Positions 52,414 to 64,000 of a stretch of 64,000 nt of DNA are shown piece after piece. Source of the stretch: Enhygromyxa salina. GTDB lineage: Bacteria > Myxococcota_A > Polyangia > Nannocystales > Nannocystaceae. Position numbers and translations under genes: made by a program. The stretch spans positions 23,013 through 87,012 of the forward strand of contig NZ_JMCC02000044.1 in NCBI RefSeq assembly GCF_000737335.2, in the 5' to 3' direction. A model generated the notes under the pieces. It was not told where the DNA came from. It ran no database searches and saw only the letters and a list, made by a program, of their open reading frames with translations. Each line of letters starts with the position of its first letter. Positions within the stretch are counted from its first letter, which is position 1.

Positions 52414-53337
52414 ATGTACAAATCCGTCACGTTTGGTCTCCTCCTGCTCCCCCTCCTCGCCCTCACCCCCGGCTGCGCCAAGCAGGGTGAGGCGGCGGCC
52501 CCCGACGGCGGCGATGCGCTCGGTACCAGCTTCGGCGAGCGGACCCAGGCATCCGCCGCGAAGCAGCGCCGGAGCGATCGCCCGGCGAGCCCAAGGCCGA
52601 GCATGGGCGGCGCGACCGAGTCCGAGGCGGCCCCAAGCGACGCCAGCAGCTGGGGCGACGACGCCGACTTCGGCTCCGGCGCGATCGCCATTGAAGAGAG
52701 CAAGCCTGGGCTTGGCACCGCCTTCGGCGAGCATCGCCACTCGAGCGTCGAGACCGTGGGCTTTCGCCGGGCCGACCCGTCGACCCCCGACGTCGTGTTC
52801 AGCATTCGCTACAACGACGTCGGCGGGGTCCGGGCCGCGGCCACGCACAAGCGAACCCGGGCGTTCTCCAACGACGCGATGCAGCAACACGCTGGCCTGT
52901 CGTTCGCGCTGCTCGACGACCGCGGTGACATCCTTCCCGCGGCGTCGGTTGGCTCGGAGTTGTGGGCCGTTGGGCAGCCAGAGGCGCGCTACAGCCTGGC
53001 GATCGCCAACGACACCAGCAGCGCGTTCGAGGTCGTGACCTCTGTCGACGGACTCGACGTGATCGACGGCGCCCCGGCGAGCTTCTCCAAGCGCGGCTAC
53101 ATCGTCGATCCCTTCAGCTCCGTGGTGATCGACGGCTGGCGGACCAGCGAGGACAGCGTCGCCGCGTTTCGGTTCTCGAGCATCGAGGACAGCTACTCGG
53201 AGCGCATGGGTGACGGCCGCAACGTGGGCGTGATCGGGGCTGCGTTCTTCCGCGAGGCGCCGCGCCAGTGGGAAGAGTGGCGGGCCCCCGAAGAGACCTG
53301 GCGCCGCGATCGCGCCAACCCCTTCCCCGGCAGGTAG
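52414..53337 (+). CDS. Lipoprotein of unknown function
   Basis: The 307-residue product starts MYKSVTFGLLLLPLLALTPGC, a lipoprotein signal. A Ser/Ala/Gly-rich linker with two related segments (DALGTSFGERTQAS and PGLGTAFGEHRHSS) follows. The C-terminal domain is beta-rich (FSIRYNDVGGVRAAATHKRTRAF, LSFALLDDRGD, YSLAIANDTSSAFEVVTSVDGLDVIDG). No family was recognised. It converges on uvrA with a 16-base gap. Confidence 0.75.
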   Translation: MYKSVTFGLLLLPLLALTPGCAKQGEAAAPDGGDALGTSFGERTQASAAKQRRSDRPASPRPSMGGATESEAAPSDASSWGDDADFGSGAIAIEESKPGLGTAFGEHRHSSVETVGFRRADPSTPDVVFSIRYNDVGGVRAAATHKRTRAFSNDAMQQHAGLSFALLDDRGDILPAASVGSELWAVGQPEARYSLAIANDTSSAFEVVTSVDGLDVIDGAPASFSKRGYIVDPFSSVVIDGWRTSEDSVAAFRFSSIEDSYSERMGDGRNVGVIGAAFFREAPRQWEEWRAPEETWRRDRANPFPGR

Positions 53338-53353
53338 CGACGGCCCCCGCCGG

Positions 53354-56362
<3,009 letters not shown>

Positions 56363-56516
56363 GGGCCGGGAATCTAACTGATTCTCCGTTCAGTCCAAAC
56401 CCTGGGCCCATCCCCCAGTTGGGTGGGACGGGCCCGGCCAGAACGCGACTGGCGCGTGTTGCGCAGTTGGCGCGTGGGGTCAGAGCGGCGATGAACCTGG
56501 TTAACATGCTCGCGGG

Positions 56517-56981
56517 ATGCAGACGGATCGATATGACTGGCTGCTGGTTCAGCTCGACGAGGTTGGTGAGGCGGTGAGCAAGATCGCGGCCGCGCTGCTC
56601 GACGTCGAGGTCGACCAAGAGCAGCTGTTGCCGCTCGACCAGCAGACCGACGCGCTGCTCGAGGAAGTCTTTGATCATGGCCGCATCGCGCTCGTGGATG
56701 CCCGCACGGCGGCGATGATCCTGCGACCGCCCAGCCGCATTCGGGCGTACGCCCAGCTGCTGGCCCAAAAGTCGCGGCTGCTCCACGAGCTTGGGCGGGT
56801 CCAGGCGAGCCACGCCCTCGCGGGCCGGGCCCTGGCGCTGCAGCTCGAGGCCGCGGACTTGGAGACCGATCCCGAGAAGGTCGATCACGCGGCGATCGAA
56901 GCCTTGCTCGACCGGGACCCGCCGCTGCACTTGGGCGCACGCCAGCAGCAGCTGTTGGACGCCCTCGACGGCAGCGAGTGA
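56517..56981 (+). CDS. Conserved protein of unknown function
   Basis: The 154-residue protein is acidic and predicted all-helical (DWLLVQLDEVGEAVSKIAAALLDVEV, YAQLLAQKSRLLHELGRVQASHALAGRALALQLEA). No signal peptide is present. The overall pattern loosely recalls DUF6483-type proteins. It is divergent from uvrA and lies upstream of the OmpA-family gene. Confidence 0.65.
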   Translation: MQTDRYDWLLVQLDEVGEAVSKIAAALLDVEVDQEQLLPLDQQTDALLEEVFDHGRIALVDARTAAMILRPPSRIRAYAQLLAQKSRLLHELGRVQASHALAGRALALQLEAADLETDPEKVDHAAIEALLDRDPPLHLGARQQQLLDALDGSE

Positions 56982-57084
56982 CAGGGGTCCAACGTCGGGC
57001 GAGCTCAAACAGTGAAGTTTGTGTGGGACAGCCCGAGGGTTGGACAGCGATCATGGCTTGCGCCACAGCGGAGCCGTTGGCGCT

Positions 57085-57090
57085 TATAAT
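57085..57090 (+). promoter_or_regulatory. Possible -10 element upstream of OmpA-family gene
   Basis: A consensus TATAAT occurs at 57085-57090, which is striking in this GC-rich DNA. No convincing -35 is found at 17 bases. A transcription start near 57097 would favour the GTG at 57143 over the ATG at 57089 as the translation start. Confidence 0.3.
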
Positions 57091-57142
57091 GCCGAGCCGC
57101 GGGGCCATTTCACCCCGCGTCATCACCAGCGAGCTCGCGCCC

Positions 57143-58486
57143 GTGACCGACCACTCCCTCGAACTGTCGTCTCCCTCTGTCACCCGCCGTGGCTTTTCGC
57201 GTCCTGCGTTGCTGAGCTTGGCCGTCGGCGTCGGGGTGATGCTGGCGCCGACGCGCGCGCACGCGGGCAAGGGGAAGACCGAGGGACCCAAGGCTTCGCT
57301 CGAGGCGTCGGCCTCGACGGACGACGGCGCTTCGGCCAACGCCGACGCGAGCGCGTCCAAGCAAGAGCGTCCCAAGGGGGAGCGGTGGATCGATCGCTAC
57401 CCGCCCGAGCCCATGATGCTCGAGCTCGGCGTGTGGGGCGGCGTGCTGTTTCCTTCGCCTCAGCTCGAGCTGTTCGAGGCGGAGCTCGGGCTGCCACAGC
57501 AAGGTCGCAAGCAGTACGGGATCCTGGCCCCAGACGTGGGCCTGCGCCTGGGCTTCTACCCGCTCCGGCACTTCGGGATCGAGGCCGAGGGCGGCGTGAT
57601 GCCAGCCTCGCTGCGCGACCAGGCTGGCAACCCGATCATCTGGGCGGGCCGCGGGCACCTCGTCGGCCAGATCGGGCTGTGGCGGCTGACTCCATTCATC
57701 GTTGCCGGCGCCGGCGCGATGGGGGTTGCGAGCCCGCGCGCGCAGGTTGGCAGCGAGGCCGACATTGCGATCCACTTTGGCGCCGGCCTCAAGTTCTTCA
57801 TCAACTACTGGCTGCTGCTGCGCCTCGACATCCGCGACAACCTCACCAACCGGGTGGGCGTTGGCGAGGGCGTGACCCACAGCCCGGAGATCCTGCTTGG
57901 CTTGTCGGTCACGCTCAATCGCAAGAGCGAGAAGCCGGTCCGCGATCGGGATCACGACGGCATCCCCGACAACGAAGATCAATGTCCGACCGAGCCGGGC
58001 CCGGCGCCAACCGGCTGCCCGCCAGACGCGGACCAAGACGAGATCCCAGACGAGCTAGACAAGTGCCCGGACGAGCCGGAGACCAAGAACGGCTTTGACG
58101 ACGACGACGGCTGCCCCGACGTCGTCCCCAACGAGTTCGCCGACCTCGCCGGCATCCTCAAGGGCATCAACTTCGACTCGGACAAGGACGTCATCAAGAA
58201 AGACTCCAAGCCGATCCTCGATCGGGCCGTGGAGGTGTTGCAGATGTACCCGCAGGTTCGGGTGGAGATCAGCGGGCACACCGACTCGAACGGCGGCTAC
58301 GAGCACAACGTCGACCTCTCGCAGCGGCGGTCTGCGGCGGTCAAGCGCTACCTGGTGGACGCGGGGATCGACGAGTCGCGGATCGAGACCCGCGGGGCGG
58401 GGCCGAACGAGCCGATCGACACCAACGACACGGCCGCTGGGCGCGCTGAAAACCGCCGCATCGAAGTCAAGATCCTCACGCATTGA
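57143..58486 (+). CDS. OmpA-family outer-membrane protein with TSP3-type repeats
   Basis: About 447 residues from a GTG at 57143, giving a signal with a twin-arginine-like start (TRRGFSRPALLSL) and cleavage near AHA. The middle is a beta-barrel (MLELGVWGGVLFPS to ILLGLSVTLN). Two calcium-binding TSP3-like repeats follow (DRDHDGIPDNEDQCP and DADQDEIPDELDKCPDEPE), then an OmpA C-terminal peptidoglycan-binding domain (INFDSDKDVIKKDSKPILDRA, VEISGHTDSNGG, LSQRRSAAVKRYLVDAGI, AENRRIEVKI). It links outer membrane and peptidoglycan. It ends just before the tandem repeat array. Confidence 0.88.
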   Translation: MTDHSLELSSPSVTRRGFSRPALLSLAVGVGVMLAPTRAHAGKGKTEGPKASLEASASTDDGASANADASASKQERPKGERWIDRYPPEPMMLELGVWGGVLFPSPQLELFEAELGLPQQGRKQYGILAPDVGLRLGFYPLRHFGIEAEGGVMPASLRDQAGNPIIWAGRGHLVGQIGLWRLTPFIVAGAGAMGVASPRAQVGSEADIAIHFGAGLKFFINYWLLLRLDIRDNLTNRVGVGEGVTHSPEILLGLSVTLNRKSEKPVRDRDHDGIPDNEDQCPTEPGPAPTGCPPDADQDEIPDELDKCPDEPETKNGFDDDDGCPDVVPNEFADLAGILKGINFDSDKDVIKKDSKPILDRAVEVLQMYPQVRVEISGHTDSNGGYEHNVDLSQRRSAAVKRYLVDAGIDESRIETRGAGPNEPIDTNDTAAGRAENRRIEVKILTH

Positions 58487-58525
58487 CTTTTACCCCCACA
58501 GGGGGTTTCGCACTTCGCGGTCACT

Positions 58526-59088
58526 CGCTTCGCTCGCTCCCCTTGGGCTGGCTGTGCGCGGGGGTATGTGTGGCCCCCTAGGAGGGGGCTCTTGTCTGGG
58601 CGCTTTCCCGCCGGCGTGGGGCGCTCCATTCGTATCCTTCCCCTGGCGGGGGCTTTCGTTTGGGCCGCTCACGGGCGGGGTGCGGCGCTTCATCCTCGCT
58701 TCGCTCGCTCCCCTTGGGCTGGCTGTGCGCGGGGGTATGTGTGGCCCCCTAGGAGGGGGCTCTTGTCTGGGCGCTTTCCCGCCGGCGTGGGGCGCTCCAT
58801 TCGTATCCTTCCCCTGGCGGGGGCTTTCGTTTGGGCCGCTCACGGGCGGGGTGCGGCGCTTCATCCTCGCTTCGCTCGCTCCCCTTGGGCTGGCTGTGCG
58901 CGGGGGTATGTGTGGCCCCCTAGGAGGGGGCTCTTGTCTGGGCGCTTTCCCGCCGGCGTGGGGCGCTCCATTCGTATCCTTCCCCTGGCGGGGGCTTTCG
59001 TTTGGGCCGCTCACGGGCGGGGTGCGGCGCTTCATCCTCGCTTCGCTCGCTCCCCTTGGGCTGGCTGTGCGCGGGGGTATGTGTGGCC
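58526..59088. repeat. 171-bp tandem repeat array
   Basis: Four successive unit starts (CGCTTCGCTCGCTCC) lie at 58526, 58697, 58868 and 59039, exactly 171 bases apart. Three units are almost perfect and the fourth is truncated at about 59088. Each unit holds a stem CCCCCT/AGGGGG with a 3-base loop and a CCCC-TGGC-GGGG hairpin. The period is 57 codons, so open frames run through on both strands. None has ribosome-binding or codon features of a gene. Confidence 0.92.
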
Positions 59089-59277
59089 CCCCTGGCGGGG
59101 GCTTTCGTTTGGGCGCTCACGGGCGGCGTGGGGCGCTCCATTCGTATCCTTCCCCTGGCGGGGGCTTTCGTTTGGGCGCTCACGGGCGGGGTGGAGCGCT
59201 CCATTCGCTTCCTTCCCCTGGCGGGGGCTTTCGTCTGGGCGCTCACGGGCGGGGTGCGGCGGCTCCATTCGGTCCCT
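59089..59277. repeat. 63-bp tandem repeat, about 3 copies
   Basis: Copies beginning CCCCTGGCGGGGGCTTTCGT start at 59089, 59152 and 59215, exactly 63 bases apart. The unit is part of the 171-bp unit, so this sub-array derives from it. The copies differ at a few positions. The array ends about 60 bases before the rlmN start. Confidence 0.9.
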
Positions 59278-59345
59278 GTTGGCTGGGGGCTCGCCCGGGC
59301 TGAAAGCAAGTGTGCTACACGCTGGGCTTGGCCGAGCGCCTCAGC

Positions 59346-60464
<1,119 letters not shown>

Positions 60465-60705
60465 GCTACGCTGGCTATTCGATTCCCTGTGCATGTGTTC
60501 GGCCTTTTGGGCAGGAACCGCAGAAACCGGCAGAAACCGATCGATCACTGGGCTGCAACCACGCAGATGCGCGTGTTCGCTGCCCGAATCTCTAGCAGCG
60601 GTGACCCCTCCGCGCGGTCTGGCCCCACGAGCAGGCGAAATCCACGAAGGTCTGCGCTCTAGAGCCTGCGGTTGTTCACGATTGAGTGCTAAGTTGGTGG
60701 TTGCG

Positions 60706-61692
60706 ATGATGCCTGCCTCGGTCCTGCTCGCACTGCTCTCGTTCTCGCCGCCGGCTGATGCAGCAGCCGAGCCTCCTGCGCCCGCGGTCAGCCCCGAGCC
60801 GCAACGACGCGAGTACGAGGCAGCGCTGGAGTCCGTCCGCACGGCGCAGCGGATGGCCAACGAGGATCCGCAGCGCGGATCCGTGCAGCTGCGCGACGCG
60901 TTGGTGGTGCTCAGCGGATACGGCACGATGCTCGCCAAGGATCCCGAGGGGCAGGATCTGCGAACGATGGCGCAGCTCACCTTGGCGCGCGCGCTGCTGG
61001 CCACCGACAACGCCAACGCTGCGCGCGAGGCCATGGACGACGCGATCCGAACCGCACGCGGCGATCCGCTTCCAACCAAACAGTTCGGGCCTGGGCTCAC
61101 GGCGCTCCACAAGGAGCGGGCGGGTGCGCTCGCCAAGCTCGGCAGCGGCACCATTGCGATCCAGTGCAACGTCCCTTGCCGCGTGTACATCAACGAGCGC
61201 CCGACCAAGTCGAGCACCGACGGGTTGGTGCCCGGCAAGTATCGCGTGTGGATCGAGGCCAGCGACGGCAGCCAGCCCGATGTCCAGTCCAGCCTCGAGG
61301 TCGAAGCCGAGCAGACCGCGTCAATCGAGTACGGCGTCGCGCCGATCATCGAAGATGGCCCGAAAGGCGAGACCAAGTCGTCCAAGCGCATCATGCCGCG
61401 GTGGGCAGAAGCTGTGCTGATGAGCGCGGGCGCGGTCGCAATTGGGACAGGCGCGGCGTTGTGGGCGATCGACGGCAGCTGCCCCGATGGCGCGGACCGG
61501 ACCGACGTCGTTGCCTGCCCGCTGGTCTACATCACAAAGACGTCTGGCATCGTGTTTGTGGCGGCTGGCAGCGCGCTGTTTTTGTCTGGCACGATCAGCT
61601 TGGCCGTCGACGAGGTCCGCCTCAAACGTGAGCCGAGCCAGCCAAGCTCGACCGGCACCGCGGTGACCTTGCAATGGACGAAGCGGTTCTAG
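60706..61692 (+). CDS. PEGA-domain membrane protein
   Basis: The 328-residue protein has a short signal (LLALLSFSPPADAAA). The first part is a helical region (about residues 30-140). A PEGA domain follows (about 148-210: GTIAIQCNVPCRVYINERPTKSSTDGLVPGKYRVWI in outline). Two membrane segments follow (AVLMSAGAVAIGTGAALWAI and SGIVFVAAGSALFLSGTISLA). PEGA proteins of this type are common surface or envelope components; the role is unknown. A perfect palindrome overlaps the stop codon. Confidence 0.8.
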   Translation: MMPASVLLALLSFSPPADAAAEPPAPAVSPEPQRREYEAALESVRTAQRMANEDPQRGSVQLRDALVVLSGYGTMLAKDPEGQDLRTMAQLTLARALLATDNANAAREAMDDAIRTARGDPLPTKQFGPGLTALHKERAGALAKLGSGTIAIQCNVPCRVYINERPTKSSTDGLVPGKYRVWIEASDGSQPDVQSSLEVEAEQTASIEYGVAPIIEDGPKGETKSSKRIMPRWAEAVLMSAGAVAIGTGAALWAIDGSCPDGADRTDVVACPLVYITKTSGIVFVAAGSALFLSGTISLAVDEVRLKREPSQPSSTGTAVTLQWTKRF

Positions 61693-61700
61693 AACCGCTT
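61681..61700. terminator. Perfect 20-base palindrome at gene end
   Basis: AAGCGGTTCTAGAACCGCTT is its own reverse complement and includes the stop codon TAG of the PEGA gene. It has no following T-run, so termination is uncertain; a protein-binding site is also possible. Confidence 0.4.
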
Positions 61701-62027
61701 GGGGTCAAAGACGGGCTGAGTCCAGGATCAGGCGGCGGTTCTCGCTGCGGGGGGTTGCGTTGGCTGCGGCGCGGACGGTCTCGCGGCGGTGATCGGCGAG
61801 GCGGAACCGGAGCGATCGAGCGGCGCTGAGGGCGGGTCGCAGCAGGGATCGGGCTTCACGGACGAGGGCGAGGGCACGAAAGTGGGCGCTCATGCAGGCC
61901 CAACTGTGCAACCCATGGACCACTTTCACGTGGTCTTTGCGGGGGCTTGACGACCTGCTTTCAGGCTACGCCGATCCTGATGCCCCGGGGCCCGACATTC
62001 GGGTCATGCCGCGCCGAGGCGGGGGCG
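61701..62027. other. Gap between PEGA gene and the PBP4-type gene
   Basis: No confident gene is seen. A 74-residue minus-strand frame (61705-61929; Arg/Ala-rich, no recognised motif) is open. It would lie downstream of the carboxypeptidase gene on the same strand, but it lacks support. The rest shows no repeat or RNA structure that could be recognised. Confidence 0.4.
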
Positions 62028-63614
62028 TCAGTTCGCGGCGGTCTTCGCGGCTTCGGCTGCCAGCAGGGCGGCGATCGAGTCTTGCAGCCCCCGCGCGGCA
62101 GCCCGGTGCTTGCGCTCGAGACCGTTGAAGATGATCGAGAACGCGATTGGATCGCGGCCGACCGCGCTCGCGTAGCCTGACAGCGCCGAGACATCATCGA
62201 GGGTGCCAGTCTTGACCCGGACCCAGTCGCGCGCGTCGCTGTCTTTCAGGCGCGAGCGCGTGGTCCCGTCGGCGCCCATGATCGCGAGCGAGGCCAGGTA
62301 GTCGCTGCGATAGCGAAAGTCGCTGTACACGTGGCCCAGCAGGTAGGTGAGGGCGCGCGGCGAGATCAGGTTGTTGGCGTATAGACCCGATCCGTTGCCG
62401 AGCACCAACCCGGTCTGCGGCATGCCGATCTCTTGGGTGTAGGCCCGCAGCTGCTCGAGCGACGCCTCGGCGGTCGCGTGGTCGCCCGGCGCGAGCGTGC
62501 GCAGGATCTGCTCGGCCATGAAGTTGTTGGAGAACTTGTTCACGCCACGACACAGCTCCGAGAGCGACTCGGATCGGAAGGTCGCAACCAGCTCGGCGTC
62601 GCGCGGGACCTCGCCAGACTCGATCTTGGTCTTGCTCAGCTTCACGCCGCGCTGCGAGAGCGCGAGCATGAGCAGCTCGCCCGCGTAGCGCGATGGATCG
62701 CTGATCGGATAGCGGTAGGAGCTGCGCCCGTTGTCGATGCCGACCTCGCCGTGGAAGCTGACGATCGTCTTGCCTGCCTTTTCCTCGGTCGAGACCCACA
62801 GCTGGTTGCGGCTGCCGGCGACGGTCTTGGCCTTGCTGGCGTCGAGCTCGAGGCTGGGGATCGCGGGCTGCACGGACAGCACCGGGGCCGCGCCAAGGAT
62901 CTCGGATGGGCGGGCGAACACTTCGTAGGTGTTGTAGTTGACCGACATCGCGCCGCCGGGGGCCCGGTGCGAGGCGAACTCGTCCTTTTGATCGAAGCCG
63001 GGCGGGAGGCCGTCGCGGTCGAAGCGGGTAGCGTCGACCACGATCGGTCCGCGGATCTTGGTGATCCCGGCGGCCTGCAGCTGGCCGGCGAGCTCGTAGA
63101 TCTCGCCGGTCACGAGCGAAGGGTCCCCGCCGCCTTCGAGGTAGAGCTTGCCCGTGACGACGCCATTCTCGACGCCGTTGGCGTCCACATGGACGCGCGT
63201 CACGTAGCGGTGCTCTGGGCCCAAGCGCGCGAGCGCGGCGGCGGTGGTGACCAGCTTGGCGTTGCTGGCGGGGTTCAGCGCGGTGTCAGCCTCGCGCTCG
63301 TAGAGGCTGTCGCCGGTGGCCAGGTCGACGATCGAGATGCCCACGCGCAGCTCGGGCGGGAGCGCGGCGGCGGCGATCAGCTCGTCGATGCGGACGTCGA
63401 GGGGCGCGTCGCTCACCGCCTCCGAGGATGTTGGCGACGCCTCGCTCGCCGCGGCCTTTGGCGGGCTTGCGTGGGCCGGCCGGATCGCGGTGAAGCCGGT
63501 TGGCGACGCCGACTGCGGGCCGATCCCCATCGTGACGGCGCCAAGCATGCCGAGCGTGCCGAGCAGGCCAAGCGCGAGGGCAGGGCGGCGAACCGGGATC
63601 AAGCGACGGACCAC
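62028..63614 (-). CDS. D-alanyl-D-alanine carboxypeptidase/endopeptidase (PBP4 type)
   Basis: The 528-residue peptidase S13 protein has a signal or anchor helix (LALGLLGTLGMLGAVTMGI). The catalytic motifs are the SxxK (nucleophile serine in NPASNAKLV), the SxN in KFSNNFMAE, and KTG in VRVKTGTLDD. It should trim or cleave D-Ala-meso-DAP cross-links of peptidoglycan in the periplasm. The long insert between SxxK and SxN is typical of the family. The gene name dacB would fit but was not used because paralogues exist. Confidence 0.92.
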   Translation of the reverse strand: MVRRLIPVRRPALALGLLGTLGMLGAVTMGIGPQSASPTGFTAIRPAHASPPKAAASEASPTSSEAVSDAPLDVRIDELIAAAALPPELRVGISIVDLATGDSLYEREADTALNPASNAKLVTTAAALARLGPEHRYVTRVHVDANGVENGVVTGKLYLEGGGDPSLVTGEIYELAGQLQAAGITKIRGPIVVDATRFDRDGLPPGFDQKDEFASHRAPGGAMSVNYNTYEVFARPSEILGAAPVLSVQPAIPSLELDASKAKTVAGSRNQLWVSTEEKAGKTIVSFHGEVGIDNGRSSYRYPISDPSRYAGELLMLALSQRGVKLSKTKIESGEVPRDAELVATFRSESLSELCRGVNKFSNNFMAEQILRTLAPGDHATAEASLEQLRAYTQEIGMPQTGLVLGNGSGLYANNLISPRALTYLLGHVYSDFRYRSDYLASLAIMGADGTTRSRLKDSDARDWVRVKTGTLDDVSALSGYASAVGRDPIAFSIIFNGLERKHRAAARGLQDSIAALLAAEAAKTAAN

Positions 63615-63657
63615 GCTGCCACCCTAGTCTCAGGCCCGACCAAACCCCAAGTTTTTG

Positions 63658-63882
63658 CTAATCGCCCTCGCACGGGTTGGCCTCTTGTTCGTACGCCCAT
63701 TTACCGTCGCGGCACCACGCAGCGGTGCTTGCGCCACACGGATCGCCCCAGTCGATCACGCACCGCGAGCCCTCGGCGTGGCAGGTCGCCTCCGCGCGCG
63801 GAAGCGGCTCACAGGGATCCAGGGAGCCAGCGCATGGTGATAGTCTCGCGACGTGCCAGACCAGCGTGCTACCCCCAAACAT
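63658..63882 (-). CDS. Small Cys-rich protein
   Basis: From an ATG at 63882 the product has 74 residues with eight cysteines (SPCAGSLDPCEPL, ATCHAEGSRCVIDWGDPCG, AWCRDGKW, NPCEGD) and is probably disulphide-bonded. No clear signal peptide is visible from this start, so the true start may differ. It overlaps the start of the divergent gene at the right edge. It is called mainly on its cysteine pattern. Confidence 0.4.
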   Translation of the reverse strand: MFGGSTLVWHVARLSPCAGSLDPCEPLPRAEATCHAEGSRCVIDWGDPCGASTAAWCRDGKWAYEQEANPCEGD

Positions 63883-64000
63883 CGGCGTGAGCGTGATTGG
63901 CGGTCCGGGTCCGGCGTGGTTGCCCGTCGCGTGCTCGGGCGCGCGCTGTGGGTCGGGCTGGGGGGCGCCACGGCGCTGACCCTGGCCCCGCGCGCGCACG
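63853..64000 (+). CDS. Start of a gene running past the right edge (secreted protein)
   Basis: A GTG at 63853 opens a frame that reads to the window end. After a basic start (PDQRATPKHRRERDWR) comes VARRVLGRALWVGLGGATALTLAPRAH, a plausible signal peptide with a cleavage site after the edge. Only about 49 residues are visible, so no function can be given. Confidence 0.45.
   Translation, partial: MPDQRATPKHRRERDWRSGSGVVARRVLGRALWVGLGGATALTLAPRAH

Noticed and set aside
58526..59277. CRISPR array
   Set aside because: Units of 171 and 63 bases abut directly with no unique spacers, and there are no cas genes.

Overview
The window is high-GC chromosomal DNA with strong G/C third-position bias. It encodes many small secreted lipoproteins, and several carry long Gly-Asp (GDGDGD) linkers. 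It also has a Ser/Thr kinase with a tetratricopeptide tail, a MopE-type Asp/Cys motif, PilZ, PEGA, IgGFc-binding-like and OmpA/TSP3 proteins. This combination points to a myxobacterium (Myxococcota), most likely Nannocystaceae-like; that assignment is inference from gene style. No rRNA, transposase, integrase, prophage or CRISPR array was seen.

Layout. 1-1.4 kb: the end of a HipA-like kinase gene coupled to a HipA-N/HIRAN protein, possibly a split toxin-antitoxin-like module. 1.5-3.6 kb: trpB-trpA. 3.7-9.5 kb: a TPM-domain membrane protein, a Tim44/zinc-ribbon membrane protein, a lipoprotein and a TonB-dependent receptor, nearly all joined by 4-base start/stop overlaps. 9.5-12 kb: an ATP/ADP-translocase-like transporter and a Tat-exported NAD-dependent epimerase. 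12.0-12.6 kb: a large imperfect inverted repeat (two 205-base arms) carrying four copies of a 25-base motif. 12.7-18.4 kb: phosphatidylserine synthase with a partner, two paralogous small lipoproteins, a DciA/DUF721 protein and further lipoproteins. 18.5-22.8 kb: PilZ protein, dolichol-phosphate-mannose-synthase-like glycosyltransferase, class IV aminotransferase, an unknown, a TPR protein and a DHH-like protein with apparently permuted motifs. 22.9-29 kb: lipoproteins, an exported esterase, an ECF sigma-factor remnant and a 1015-residue TPR/HEAT protein.

29.8-38.4 kb: lipA, a DnaJ/CbpA-type co-chaperone, a fused radical-SAM/DUF2344 protein, a GD-rich lipoprotein and a 3-hydroxyacyl-CoA dehydrogenase/enoyl-CoA hydratase fusion. 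38.5-43.5 kb: two small lipoproteins, rph and rdgB, tRNA-Pro(TGG), tRNA-Arg(TCT) and an IgGFc-binding-like lipoprotein with a (GACGGC)n microsatellite. 43.5-48.7 kb: a zinc-ribbon/propeller membrane protein, a PDZ-like lipoprotein gene split by one in-frame TAG, a Cys-rich lipoprotein, an orphan HsdR-N-type nuclease and a voltage-gated-like K+ channel. The last two look less GC-biased and may be acquired. 48.7-56.4 kb: a kinase with a very long activation-segment insert, small proteins, and uvrA. 56.5-64 kb: an OmpA-family protein, a 171-bp/63-bp tandem repeat array, rlmN, a PEGA-domain protein, a PBP4-type D,D-carboxypeptidase, and a gene that starts at the right edge and runs out of the window.

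How it fits together: most genes are core metabolism, RNA/DNA maintenance and cell envelope. The repeats are the least explained part. They are the inverted repeat at 12 kb, the array at 58.5-59.3 kb with a diverged relative at 32.05 kb, and the 42-bp repeats at 29.2 kb. All sit between genes and match no mobile-element gene in the window.
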